Positions 26,601 to 41,600 of a DNA stretch of 64,000 nucleotides are shown one piece after another. A model generated the notes under the pieces. The model was not told the origin of the DNA and searched no databases. It worked only from the letters and a program-made list of their open reading frames with translations. The stretch lies in assembly GCA_025024175.1 (NCBI GenBank), contig QCXZ01000137.1:7626001-7690000 (forward strand). Direction: 5' to 3'. Source of the DNA: Rhyzopertha dominica (Eukaryota > Arthropoda > Insecta > Coleoptera > Bostrichidae). The number at the start of each line of letters is the position of its first letter. Positions within the stretch are counted from its first letter, which is position 1. Position numbers and translations under genes: made by a program.

Positions 26601-29600
26601 AGCCAAATTGCCGAACATTAAACGCCATAGCGGAAAAGAACTTTTCAGACTGTTTCGAGAGTTGGTATAACGCGAAGGCGACTAAATTTATTTGCAGCAA
26701 TCAATATTTTCTTTTTATTTGGTAAACAAATTCATCTAATTTTTTAAACACTCTGAAAATTGAAATGAAACATTGTAAGGTTATCAACGCTTCAATCTAA
26801 AAACATTTCCTTCTCTGGGATAGCGTCTTCTAAAGTTAGTGTTTTTTTCTTCAAAATCTAAGATTTGCTACATATCCAGCTGAAAATTTTAAATAGCAAA
26901 GGAGTGTCATTAGCCAGTTTCATTATTTGCGTAACCGCATTGAATAAACCGCAATCAGACAATCAATTCTAATGTTATGGGGATTTCAATTTGCGTTTAA
27001 AAATGAATGAGAGAGCGGGACTTTAGAAACTTTAGATGAACACTATATGTAAAATATACATAAGAAAGAGAGAATATAAAACACAATCTCGAAAAAGAAA
27101 GCAAATTTGCATTAAAGGCCATAGGGTGGTCCACTTCTTCATGTAATGGCAAATAGCAATCAACTCATTTATTGACCACAAAGTGGTAATTTTTGTTTTA
27201 ACGCAATAAGAGTTTTGAAGGGATTGCGCAATTTTTTTAAATATACGTTTTTATATAAGCACAAGTTAATTGTACAAATAAGCAGTTCATTTAGTAAACT
27301 CACGGCTGCTTCATTTCTATCTAACATCACTGAAGCTGTTTTTGCTTGTGTTTGTGTAATTCTGGCGCAAGGAATTACGCTTGTCGTTTATTTTATATTT
27401 CTGCAAAATAAAGTAGTACCCCTGTCGGATAAAATTTAACATAAATCTTTTCGTTACATTCCAAAAAACTCCGTTTGTTATCAAACACCAAGTTGTCAAT
27501 AACGTTTTATTTTGTAGATATGTAGCCGATATCTCTCGTATCTGGTTAGGCATTGACAAACATGATAGACGGAAAAAATTAATTCACTAAAATTGTATAA
27601 AATTAATGCTTTGTAAGACGAAATCATTTTCGAAGATTGCATACTTCCGGTTATACCGGAAGTGGACACGAACTTTGCTATGGTAATGGATAACAGTATG
27701 TGTTACAAAATATTGCAGAGCTGCTACAGTTAACCGATTAGAAAGGGAAATAAAGTCAACTGGAATTTATGCCGAAAAATCAACTCAATGACGACAGTAT
27801 CATTAAGAACAGTTGCCCAATAACGATAACAATTTTGAACTGAAAATATTTCATTAACTGTGCTGATTTGCAAATGAAAAACGTTCGTAATAACCATACA
27901 ACTATTTTCAGAGAATAATAAGAAAAAAGCATGTACTGATAGTGTAAAGAACATCAAAACTTGACACTTAAACATGTATTGCATGGAGCAATTAGCGAAT
28001 ATCAGCCGTGTAAGTGAATCAACAACTTTCTCTCTATTCAACGAGCGCACACGATTATATTGCCAATTTTTTCTTGCCATTTTACCTGAGTGCCTTTACT
28101 CATAATATAACCTTACGCAATGCTTACTCTATTCATGCTTGATTGTCTAAAGATTATATCGTCATGCGTATCTAATAATGCTAACCCAAAAGTAGGTTAT
28201 AATTACAATAAATTCTTGTTTATTGCGGTTCATAAAACATATCTGAATGTGTTATAACAAGTAGCGTTGCGAAGTATTGGATAAACCAAAAGCTAATTAT
28301 TTGGCTAACCATTGTACCTTGCACAAGACGAGGAAACGTGTGAATCGCTTGTGGGTTCCACTTGTTTAGTAAAGCGATGATTTGTTGCGAGAGTTTTGAA
28401 AAGCTTGGTTTTAAACTATTATACGTGAAGGTCGTATTGCATTTGCGTTTACCACTTGAATTCATCTTGTCATGCAGAAGCAGGATTTTATTTTTGTGCC
28501 ATCTACAAAAAAAGGTAGGAAATAAAATCAAACTTCCGTTTATACTGTTGGTAATAACAGAGAATGAAAAAGATTTGACCGACTTTCTAAGTAATGTAGA
28601 AGATAACCTATGAGAAAACGGGCTAACCATAAAGTACAACAAAACCACTAGCGTGTTAAGAGACTCCTTTCGCGAGAAAACATTAATGGCAGGTATCATA
28701 TTATACAAACTAGGGAGCCGAAATATAACGTCAACAAACAAAATAAAATATCTGGGAACCTACATAACAAGCAAAGTCAACCGCAGAGAAACAGTCAAAG
28801 CGAGGACAAAAACCGCACATAGAATGATTATTAAAACGATGCAAGATATTATGAAACACAAGGCTAAAATGTNACATTAAAATATATGTCAAAATATCAG
28901 CCCTCGTATAGGTAATAGTTTATTAAATGCAAGATCGTTACGTACATTCAAAGTTTTATTCTAGACCTTCACCCTGATTATATTCATATTTATTTATCTT
29001 ACCAGGTAATCAGACCAAAATTTGATTAAATGGCTTTCTAATTACATGGAATTTCCTCTTATTCCACTCTGACAAAGCGTTGTTGAAAATAACAGTACTT
29101 AAATCATGAATACAATTCAACTAACCTAGATGCAAATTATATCATTGTAACAAGTAACATGGCATATAAGCTATAAGTAAACGAATATGTACGATCAATT
29201 TCTTCAGTCACACTCTATTAGGTAACAGCAAACAATTTACCTATTAATGATAAAAAAGCAGTTAATATACAACCTCAGATTTTANAAAGTCCATTAAGTT
29301 TTAAACTATGTAATAAAAACACAAAAACAACTAGATATCATGAAAAGGTACGCAATGTGTCTCATTTACTGCAATGCTATTTTCTTCCTTTTAGTCTTGT
29401 TCTTTGCCCTCTAGCTTCCTTTCTTTTGAAAGGTCTCTGCTACTGCCATGTTCTATGTCTTCTATCGTCTTCCTCTTTTCTTCCTTTTCTTCTTCCTTGT
29501 ACTTTTGCCCCATACACTTGTTCTGCTGGCATTTCCTTATCGATTTTCTCCAGGTGCCTGAACCATAGTTTATTTTCTTCTAAAGTTTGTCCGGCTGTAT

Positions 29601-32600
29601 TTCCAGTTCTTCGATTTTGTCGTTTCGTATTCGCTTGCAGTCTACTTATTAGACTATCGCTTACCACATATCTTTCACTTCCATAATGTTAATATTACCT
29701 TATGAATCGTCTTGTATACCGTATTTTTTGTTTTCTTTAATTTTGCTGGTACCTGTTAGCATTTTAAGTTTTGTTAATTCTTTCCCTTACCACACTCTTC
29801 GTTCTGTTGTAACTACTTTTTCTTTTCTGCACAGATCATTTAAATTGGTCGATCTTATTGTGTAGTTTCTATAACATCACCAAGGCAAATGGCTTGGGCC
29901 CCTAACTCTTAGTCCATCCACAACGTAGAAATCCCTTGTTCGTATGTTACTTGTTCAAACGTAGTTTTTGTACTACTGTATAGACTCCCACATGGTTTTG
30001 CTAGGGATTCAAAAATGCTAAACAGATTTCTTTTTGGACTATTTTTTAATTGTGAATATACGTGCTTCGTCTCCTTCTAAACCAGCTTTGTGCTTCATGT
30101 AATTGTGGTTTCAGTTGTATAAGAAAATATATAACAAACCAGAAGTTTGTTTTTGATTAAGTGCAAGAAACAACGAAAAAAGTTTTGGCAATATCATTTA
30201 CTACTATAAACTATTATTGTTTATGACCTTTTATGTAGTATTTTGCTTAAAAAGTGTGTTAAAGTAAGATTTAAATTACCCAAATAGGCTCCTTATTTCG
30301 AATAATAATCATTCAAGTAAGAAATACCTCATATAACTATTAAAATACGACCAGTAAGTAGTTATATTTTGTCACTCTTCCATCATATTTCTTGATTCAA
30401 ATTTTGATTATTAATTATTATTTTATTATTATTATTGTCTGACTGAAATTAGAGCTGTCTACTAAAGGCATTAAATCTTTACGTAACGAACAGTACTTTA
30501 GAAAACACAAATACGAACCAAAGAAGATTTTGAAGGCTTTGAACTTTTATTAGATGTGATTGATCAGTAGGGTGTAACACAAGTTTTGCTCGTGGCGATA
30601 ATTATAAAAAATAATATCTACAGAAATTCAGGTGAATGTATTCTTTCCCAAACTCTTACAAAATGTTAGTATTAAATGTCACATTGGATCCGCAGTTCCC
30701 AATATTTTGAAAGTTGAGTTTGTTACGCGAGAAGATTTGGCATCCGTCTCGGCCTCTATTTTCGGAAACGCCTGCTATTACACGCTATAAATACTTAACA
30801 TATCATAGTTACGTGTATAATGCAGATGTTCCAGAAACCGTCCGAAAACAAATTTTGATATACTGTGCTAAGTAAAATACAAAAATAAATAACATTAAAC
30901 TTAAGTATAAATAACAATATGTACAAAATTTACATATGGCGTGTGTTTCCAAAGCCACCATGACCTGATTGGGAAGCGCCCTTGTTGTAACCCATCTGCA
31001 AGTTGAGCTGGCCCTCGTGGGCCCTCAGCTGTTCTTCGGTGAACGTCCTTTCGTTTTTGTCCGCCATCTTGGGTCCCAGCGTGGGTCCGTTCCATTCCGG
31101 ATGCTTCTGGGTCATCCTCCCCAAAGCGAACAAGGAAAGTGCAACCTAGAAGCCTTTTTTGACAAAATTCTTTCTCTTTTCTCTAAAATGTTACCTGAGG
31201 GATGTTCCTCTTCTCAAAAAGATCCGCTGTCTGGAAGATTTCCTCCTGAGGTACTCCGTACTTCTTCATTCCATCCTGGAAGCGCTGGATATTTTCCATC
31301 AACTGGAAGTTGGTTCCTTTCTCCTGGATTTTCTTCACGCTTCCGGGCTGCAGCTTGTTAATGAGCTTGCAGAGCACGACTCCATTCTTGAGGATGTCCT
31401 CGAAATCTCCGCTGGGCACCGGCTCGCCCAGAACGCTGAAGATCCAGTTGAGGACCTCGGATTCCAGTTCCTTGTTGCGAGGCTATAAAATGCAGTAAGG
31501 TTTATAGTTTGGAACGGTTGCGAGGGAAGCTCTGCTGTCATTTCCAGAAATACCTCGTCTGTATACGCGCTATTTTTACCAGGTTTTAATTTATAGGTTT
31601 TTTTAGGTTACGTTGTTATTTTTCATTGATGGCGCGGAATTCTAGAAGCTTTTCTAGCCAGGATTTACACGGGCAGAGGTGCAATCTTTGGCACCTTTGG
31701 CTACCTGGACGGCGCTGGCAGTTGTTTCGGTAAATATGCCATGCAGTTGTCACTATTTAATTTTAGAGGGTTTCATAATTTATGGGCGTGTGTCTAATAA
31801 AGCAGTCACAATTCAAAGTTGCAAGCAAGTCTGATAATGCATGAATTCATTCACAAAAAGCACATTTCGTGAAACAACAAAAAGCTCTGCACATGAAGAG
31901 CTAAGATAGGAGCAAGAATGAGTTATGCTTTGAGCGCAGGTGTGGAAAAGTGCTCTGTTAATTAACAAAATCTCTGACAGCAACTTACAGCCATTATGTT
32001 GTGTGTACGTTATGGTCGTCGGGACGCTACTGAATCGTTGCTAGCCAGCTGATGCTCTATATGAGAACATCATGCGTAGGCGTCCGTACACACTTGTTTT
32101 CAGAGCATCGCCTGAAAAATGGAAAACCCTGAACTAGCAGAGAAACGTGAGATTTAAAATGTAAAATTTCAAAGTACAGAATACAGAAAAACGTTTGTTG
32201 CGTTATATGTGCAAGTGATAAAGCACTTTTTCATTTAAAAGTCTTAAAGAAATCACTGTGGATGAATGACAGACCAGTAAACCACTATTATTTATATTTT
32301 TGAGTTTGATGAATATGAATTGATATAAAGTTTAAAAAAGAAGGAAATTGAGTAAATACGAACTGGCTCTACATAAAGATGGCATACATCCATTCTTAAA
32401 GAAGAAATTTTAGATGTCTTCTGATATTTAAATAATGGTTAAATAATTCTTTTGTATGCCAAGAGCATATGTAATAAATTAAAAACCATATGCAATTGCC
32501 TACAGTAAGAATAACGATAAATGATGCTTATTTATTTAGGAAATTACGGCTTGAGAAATATGCAGGTAATTAAAGACACTGCAAGAATTCACTTATTTTT

Positions 32601-35600
32601 TAAATATTGTAACGATAAAAAATCAGTACTGAGTATCAAGCAGGCGATAGGAGGGTACTAATAATTTTGGGACATAGGTACTCGATGAGATTTTTATTTA
32701 ATATTATTGCTGATCAGTTCTTGTTTTGGATCTTATGACCTCAAATATTTATATTTTTTGTCTAAATACATATTCTATTTTAACAATTGAAACCGGGTGT
32801 TCCAGATCTACCTATATTCAGGAATAAAAAATTGACATTTATCGGAAAATGCTTCTTAGGGGACCTCAAAAGGTCTTTTTTCAGCTATTCACGAACACCG
32901 GAAAAAGGTTTTGCAAAATTTTAGGGTATACAGATAATATCTAATGTGCACTAATACCCTAATAATAGTGTTGAGGAGTAACAAAATTTTAGTTAATTTC
33001 GTCCGATAGAAATTGATGGGAAGTGTTTACTCCTATTTTAAAACTTATTAATCCCGATTAAAAAAAAAATAAACTCAAAACCGTCGATTCCGTCATTTTG
33101 ACTTATAATCTATTCTAGCCCTCAGAATTTCCTCTGCCTACAACCTACCTACGTTGCCGTAGTAATACATCTTATTTAGGATCATTATAGACTAACACTT
33201 ATTTTTATGTTACGGTGGTTCTGACGTTTCGGCTCCGCTTCATGAGTGACGTAGTCTGTTTCAGCACAACCCAAGTGTAGTCTATTTTGGTAAGATTGCA
33301 AGGTTTAACATTATTTCGGTTAAAGGAACTGAATGATTTGTACCACGTGGTTTTACAGTGATTTTTGATGTGCACGCTAAATATACCTTTTAGTGCATGA
33401 TTTACTACAGCTGCGCGATGCGCCGAAGATAGTATCTGGGGGGTCTTTGTAGTTTTGCATCGTCGTGACCTAGTTATGGGAAGTTTAATTTTGATTTAAG
33501 CTTGCAATAGCGAGCACTGGTTATTTATATTTACAACTATAAAACGAATAGGTTGTCCGCCATACAAGAAGGAATAAAAGAATTATTCATGCAGTATGCA
33601 GCTCAATATATACAAGGACTAATGTCATAAATTCATTGAACAAACCTATTACAAGAAAAGAAAAAACGAAAAAAACTATTTTAACTACTTTAACCAGTAA
33701 TTTTATCTACAGGTAACTTTGCAACCAGTATACATGTTTATGTCTTCGAAAACGACGAAGAAATTTTAGATATTCAATGTCTAAGCTTTTAAACACAATC
33801 AGCAAAATTACTGAGTTAAGAAACTAGTTTATTGAACGGAAATGACAGCTAACCTCCGTATTAACGGTAATATCTCACTCGTACTTACCTTTCTTTTATT
33901 CATTTACCTGGTATTATACAAACATTTGGAGTACTGATATACACTAAATAACACGAGAAGATTTTGGAGACAGTAAATAAGTCAGCGTTTGAAACGCAAG
34001 GAGCACCGCGCATATCAAACCGGATTTATTGACAATTCTTAGATATAAAATAAGACATTATTAAAAAATGAGGACGCGAGCTTCCGTCCTATAAAAGAAA
34101 ATTTGATTTAAAACTTGCCTTTGATGATTTTCGCATAAAAGTTGAAATTAAGTAGAATACTCACATTCTTCAATGTAGTGGGCTTTGAGGGCTGTATTCA
34201 ACTCATGGCAATTTTAAGAAAATTCGAATAACATTCAGTTGCTACTTTTGCAGACTGCTCAACATTTTGTTCCATTCGTTATCTACATGATGATCTGCGC
34301 AAATTGGTATTATGAGTACTGAATCATTCTGTATTCGTCATACTTTCCTATAGTGTTACCGTAAAACCACCACTGAGTGAATTTAACACTATGCACTATC
34401 ACACACCAGACACCACACAGAGTGCGAAAATAAATTATTAATGGGGTAAGAATACAATACATGAAAGCTATCGGGACAATACAAGAAACATGTAACTTAC
34501 CACGACTGACTGTAGTGTCGGGTCTCCCTACAAGAAAAAGAAAAACGTTAGCTTGAACGCTTCCTTTTTAATGCCAAACAAAGATGCCATAATAATAACA
34601 AATGTCACATTAATTAAGTATACGAAAGAAATTAAGTTTGCAGATAAGAAACCATTATTTTTGTTTCTAATGATAATGATAAAATGATAATATGTTTTTA
34701 CGCAGAAATTGTGTCGGAATACAGACAGCACGAGAAAAACCAAAAGGTGGTGAGTGTTGTGCTGTGAATATGTACTTGAACCAACATAATACAAAGTGGA
34801 TTAATCGGATTTAATTAGAAAAACTGTTATAAATCGTCAGTTATATTATATGTATATAGTTATACTATATCATTATAGCGAATGCCTGGCAGATCTAAAA
34901 TTATTAATTGTGGAGAAATTCGCAACATAAGCAGACAAAATCAGTATTTTAACTGAAAATGGCAGTAACAAAACCAACGAAACATTTGTGATTACTAGAG
35001 AAACCTACATATGTTACTACGTCTATAGTTTTTTATGTGGAAGAATATTTTGATTTCTTTGTTTAATTTGCATTTACATTTTCAGGTTACAATTCTATTT
35101 CATGACAAATGATTGCTTTAATTGCATGTGAAATTACCACGATACAAACTCGGTTGACACTCTGCCAGTGAGTGTATGTATGCCAATAGTTTAATTACAC
35201 TAATGTCAATTTAAAGCGAGATATTTCAGTCCTTCCGTTTGTATTCAGCCATGTAATTTTCAAGTGAAAGGCATGACTCATAATAGTTTCACAGCTATTT
35301 CTTTATTTATGTCAATCACGTATAAGTTTGACAATTTATATTCTATATTCTCAAGAGCTGATAAAAAACTGTTTGAACATTTTAGACCAAAATGAATATA
35401 GGATTCCTAAATGATAGAAATTTTGATTTAACAATAAATTGCAAAAGTTTGTTAGTTGGGGTTGAACCAGTTCAGTCTGATCAGTAGTTTCACACGTGGG
35501 CCTTCTTGTCGGTAAGTAACAAATTAGTTGAATTTTGTTATCCGTGATATTTTTGCTACTAAACAGAAATACTTTACACTGATAAACTTATCAAAATTCG

Positions 35601-38600
35601 AAATAACAAAGGATTATTTCTGCTTTCCTAAAATGTAAGCAGAATTGTTTCCTTTTATTCTTCTGAAAGCTGCATCAATATTTTAAACAACATTCTAATT
35701 TATCCCTACTTCATAATTCTAACATGGTATTCACGATATTTCTAGTTGAATTTTTATTAAATAAACAATTCTTTTGCTCCAATAATTAAAATTTTGTACA
35801 AAATTTTTGGGTAAGGAATTCTTCTTTGGCTGATTATTCATGAACAATGTCGACATATACATTTGCTTTCGTTAAGTATATGATGCTACATGCCATTTTA
35901 AAGAAAAGCTGATCTCATTTAATTTTCTTTTACTTTTATTAAATCGGGACATCTATTTGCAAATTTGATTTAAGAAACAGAAACTGAAATTCGCATTTCA
36001 TTTGTTAGTTAATAATTAATCATCACCTTATTTTAGATTTAATAAAAAGCACAGAAAGATAATATTAATTTNTATCATNCTTTTTATCTGTACCACCTTA
36101 AACTTTGCGATTTTCGTTTTTTAAATATTTAAATACTTAATATAACAAAATAAATTGTAATAAACTACCCATTCATATCATCGACCCAATTTCAATCAGT
36201 CTCTCTAACTTACTTTTTATCTGACACAATTAAAGATTATTTTTATGCTTCTGAAAGCGTAGGTTAGAAATTTATTCTGGTGTTTGAAAATGTGATTGTA
36301 ACATCTACGACGGTACTACAAGAATATTCACGTTGAATGTTGTTTGTTTCTGGGTACAACTTTTTTGTTAATAAAGGGCAAAGAACCGGCCAGTCTGCTG
36401 CTCGAAGTAGAGCCAGTAGGAACATTACAATTTTTACAGGCAGACTTCGGATATGTTTATAATTAGACAAACAGGTGGTACATGAAAAAGTCAACGATAC
36501 AAAATTTCGAAGGTAGTTTTGAAATATCGCGGCATTTTTAGAATCATTCGTTTAATGTTCTGCATTTCGTGAAACGTTACTTCAGCCGATTGGCATGGAT
36601 GTTTCAACATTATTTGGCATGAAATACAGGTACAATATCCCTCCTGTGAATTTGAAACATATTTTCTACTTATATCGTATTAGAGATTGTTGCAATGATA
36701 TTAAAATAGTTTAATTAATCATCTGTACAAATGAAATCGAAAAACGAATTCCTGAAACACAGAGTGCGTTTTGTTATTTGAAGCTTTAAAGCAAATTTGT
36801 GTGCTGGCGTTACATAAATACAGACCGTACATTATATTTTAATTCACTCGGTTTATATCTTGCAAACATAAACACTACACGCTTAAGAAAAACAGGTATA
36901 TTTCTACTAGCATAAGTGCCAAAACATTTTGGGTCAACGAAAACAGATTCGCTATACGATAATAAATTACATTACACTGGATGTCTCTTTTAATTGGCAC
37001 AATGTCAAACTATAAGGATCATTTCCCGTTTCTGTTTACACGGTTTCCAGAAAGATTGTAACTAAAATAAGCATTACATCAGCATCAAAATGACAGGAAA
37101 ACCTGGGAATTGGAAACAGAGCTAACTGAAAAACTAAAAGCCAGCTTCTTGAGGAAAACATTGCTTTACCGCTAAATCAGATATATAAGTACTTTAATGT
37201 GGATTTTATGGCAGTTGAATATAGATAAATTCTTGTATATACGGAAACAAGACTTAATACATAATCACCATTTTCTTCAGATGCGTTGGTATTTATAATA
37301 AGGTAGTTTGTAATAGTTATATCTAACAAATGAAATATTCGAGAAAAAATAATATTGACGGAGAATTCTTTTTGCAGGTTGCTGGAAAGCGCGACCCCCA
37401 ACAAGAAGTAGAAGCTCAGGCATGGATCGAAGCAGTTATTGGTGAACGATTTCCACCAGGTGTCAGATATGAAGATGCCCTACGGGACGGTATCATCCTA
37501 TGTAAACTCATGAACCGCTTGGCTCCGGGTATTATATCCAAAATCAACACATCGGGCGGTGACTACAAGATGATGGACAACCTTAGCCAGTAAGTTAATA
37601 AGTTAAAAACTACGCAATACGGAAATGCACTGTATGTTTGTCATATTCATCATTCTTAGTCATGCTAAGCGTTTAACACTACAAATCGGTGCATATTATG
37701 TACAATATTCAAACTGAGGAAATCGAGAAACATCGCCTTGTGGACTTCTAATTATTAGAATTCTTGAACAAATTGTTTCTAACTTCATGATGCATTAAAC
37801 CAAAAACCCACAAAGTTCTAGATACATCAAAAGGAAGATACTGAAAAGTACATTAGGCAGAAAGAAATTTTTGTAAAATAATATAATAAATAAAATCTAG
37901 GGTGTATGGTGTATGCCTTCCAAGAAATGTATTTTGCTCAGGTTTGCTCCAGTAAAGAAAGTACTAACAGAAAATTTAGACTTAGAAGGAATTATTGTTT
38001 GAGAAATAGTTACGGTATTTTTGTAACAGTAGATGCGATTTATTCTTATAGCTTACTGCGGTACAACACAAACTTCTTTTTCGGCATTTAAGGTAAATTT
38101 ACATTTTCTTTTAGAGTAATTAAATAAAAACAGGTTTCAGCGAATTGAAACCAATACGTGAAATAAAGATACTTTTACTTTATACTACCTTTCTAAAGGT
38201 GTGGCTTTGTCAAAACAATCTCAATACATTGAAATTTTGCTAGCATCTTTCTTGGCATTTGTTAAGTAAGTTTATTAGTTGTGCAAATCAGTCCATTAAT
38301 ATTTTTAGCATTTACAACAGTAATGAGTTCCCTAAAGTTTTACAAACAAAATCGTTTTTTGAAGTAAACGTCCCCAAATATCCCAGGAGTATAATAAACA
38401 TTTCTAGTTTCCAAAAATTCTGAAAATATTCGATAAACTATAAAAAAAGAGTTTATCTTTTAGACTTCAACAACTTCAAAGTGAAAAAATTACTTTTCCA
38501 ACAAAACTCAATCTGTAGCTTTGCTGTTCTGTTACAATTTTATTTACTACATACACGTCAATGATGATTAAAGATATTCAAGTCATACTCCTATGCAAAC

Positions 38601-41600
38601 GACAGTTAACTCTATTATTCATTTTTCGGAGCAGATTTTAAAATCACAGTTCAACTCACAAATAATGATCTAGCAACCTTCTGTAACAGTTCAAAGGTGA
38701 TATGATTATAAATCCACAAAAATCTAAAATGATATTATTTGTTAAAATGTTTAATGCTGCCCCAAAAGAATTAATAAAAAGTCAAACTGATATTCGTGTT
38801 GATAAAGCAAACTTGATATTATTGACGCTGCGAAAAGTTTAGGTCTGATAATTGACTATAAATTACATTTTGTGGACCACGTAAACGGGAGAATAATCTC
38901 AAAAATATACATAGCGCTAGAAACATTTCTTTCTTATAAATGCAAGATTATTTTAGGCGATTCGCTGGTACTATCTAATTTTAATTATGCCGCCTGCGTC
39001 AATGGACNCCCTATTTAGACTTCACTAGGCGAAGGGTGCAGTTCGTTCAAAACTTAGATATATTTGCAATTAAAGAACAATAACATATTGATTGTATGTT
39101 AAAAGTAATCCCACGGTTAAGTCTGGAAACCAAACGGTACTTTCACGCAGCTTGATGTGTATATCATAAAATTATTCACAATGTCTTTTGCATAAAATCA
39201 GATTTAGGACTGACATTCATAATGTAAATATAAGAGGTAAAGATATTATTACTGCATCAGCTCATATACGCAGCTTTTTTACTCACACCTATTCATACTC
39301 GATTTGTAAGCTGTATAATACAATTCCTTTAAAATTGCAGCAGATGACACCAATAAAATTTAAAAATCAATTATATAATTACTTATTAGAAATCTAAACG
39401 CCGCATCTTTTTTTACCGTTTTGTTACAGTTCCTAAATACCTACTCATGTAAGCTAGACTAAAAAGCTTTTAGAATGGTGAGCAATAAGGAGAATGATAT
39501 ATAATAAATTTATTGCGTTCTTTTATTTTCCTTTTCTTTTTATTTATGGTTAAGTGGAAGAGCAGGGGTACTGTTGCCTCTCTTAGGGTATTAGGTGTCA
39601 TTCGTCTCTTTCTGGTTTGTCACTATCATCGTTTTCGTACGACTGTAGCCGAATATAGACGGTTTATTATTATTATAACTATCTTATATAGCCAGTATTT
39701 ATTACTTGCCACTGAAATTTGATATCTCTCAGTTGACAGTTTTATTATTAGTATTAGTAAAAAAAACATAATTTAAAACATATTATAGCAAATCCTAACT
39801 ATGACACCTAAGGTATTCTAATTGTATTCCAGACAATGTAGAACAGACGTGTGTCTGACTCGCTGGTTTAGCTAATTTAACTGATATTCCATGTAACATA
39901 TTGCAGAAAATAGTAATTATTTTTATCATGTAAACATCGATTGTTTATATAAATCACAATTGTCAGCTTTCCCGATTGCTGAACTTGTCGAGTGGATGAT
40001 ATGATTGCCATGTGCCAATCCGAGATTGCTCCATCCAAATTTTGTGTACTGATAACGAGGTGTTTTTCATATAGCCTCCACTTTCGCTGCAGACTTTCCT
40101 ATTTGAATTTCATATCGCCCGAGACTTATTTGAATAACCTTGAAATCCCATATCTGCGTAAAAGTGGAAACGGAAAGTTTTGCCAGACGAATTAATGGTC
40201 AAATTTCACTCTTCAGAAAAGCCGGCGAAATATTTTTTAAGTTTATTTGTCCAGCTGTCAGACCGGACTTATTCACGCAAGCTGTGGCTTTTCTGCGGCC
40301 TAAATATAACCAGCTCTAATGTGCCATATATTTTTGAGTGCTCCTTAGTATCACTCCAAAAATCCACATAAAGTATGTTGACTTTCATCTTAAAAATAAA
40401 CGACTGAATTATTCCCAACTGCTGTATCTTGAAGTGAAAGTTGAAATGTGAGGTTTAGAACGACTCATAATGCAAGCGCTGCGTTAGATATCTTAAATTG
40501 CAATATGAAAAACAGTCCCGAATACAGTTCATGTCAAGCATCTGTGATGAATTTGATAATGAAAATTGTAGTTAGTTCGTATAGCTGGCTTTAGTTGGCA
40601 TGGTTCCTGCGACAAAACAATAAATTTTACTAGTTTCGTTATAAAAGTCTCAATTTTTAATGAGAGACAGTATGCATTTTTATAATAACAGGGATTAAAT
40701 ACAATTTTATTTTAAAGTCCATTGACTTTAATCTTTACAATAATATTCCCGGACTTGACTTCATTGTACTTTGAAGAATAAGTTTTACGCTATCCACCCC
40801 AGTTCTTTGCATGATTTAAGGCAACGTATCATAGGCGAATGCCATCCAATTACTTCAGATATACGCTTCCTAATGTCCGAGAGCATTTTGATCAGCGATA
40901 GTACTATTACGTGCATAAATTGAACTTTTTGCTGGCCATTTAGATCCATTTTGTTAAGTTAAGGAATTGTAATTTTTAAAACTAGATTTCTCGCAAACTT
41001 GCGCCAAATAATAAATAGGGATATTATTGCAAAAAAAAATGTTTAATGGAATTTTAAATAAAATCATGTTAAAATTGATCCATTATTCTTATAGAGTAAT
41101 GAATTATCGGCAACAACAAAAAATCGTAAAAACAATCAGCAATTGTTATTTCAAGGAATAAAAAATGAAAAGCGGTTACCGTCTATGGCTTTAATACCCT
41201 TCCATATTGTGTTAGGTACCTATCGAATAAGCGGTAAATTCCTCGCCCCTCTGCAGTCACAAAATTACAATAAAACAAAGTACGATTCCACGAACAGGCG
41301 ATTTATTATGCTGAAAGGCCTGAATAAAGAAATGTATGACAATAATTTTTTAAATGTCAATACAATTTTTTTGTATGCCTCTTAAATCATACGTCGTATT
41401 AAATTTAAGTGATCATATTTTAAAACACTCGACGAAACAAAGTCTTTTCACACTTTTCCATCCTGAATTAAATTGACAGCTATATTTCTCATAGTTAATT
41501 GTGAAATTTTGGTCTATCTACTAGTTTTTGCGATGGTCCCACTTTCTCCCTCTGCATTTTTGATGTATTCATAAACATTCAAAACTATTTGTTTAGTTTC

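Noticed and set aside
27730..28080. 116-codon minus-strand frame
   Set aside because: No recognisable domain, no promoter or splice sites; typical random frame in intronic DNA.
28220..28741. 173-codon open frame on the minus strand
   Set aside because: It is antisense to LINE reverse-transcriptase sequence on the plus strand, resembles no protein and has no exon boundaries.
29357..29686. 109-codon plus-strand frame rich in Leu/Ser/Phe
   Set aside because: Shadow of the minus-strand LINE C-terminus, which carries the recognisable motif.
30400..30440. TTA/ATT-rich microsatellite-like stretch
   Set aside because: Short simple sequence common in AT-rich DNA, not attached to a recognisable LINE end.
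30969..31541. Several long frames opposite and beside the myophilin-like exons
   Set aside because: They overlap CH-domain exons in other frames; the true product is clear from motif order and splice phase.
37330..37377. In-frame ATG just before Mp20 exon 2 as an alternative start
   Set aside because: The intervening codons are AT-rich and cross a strong polypyrimidine-AG acceptor; they look intronic.
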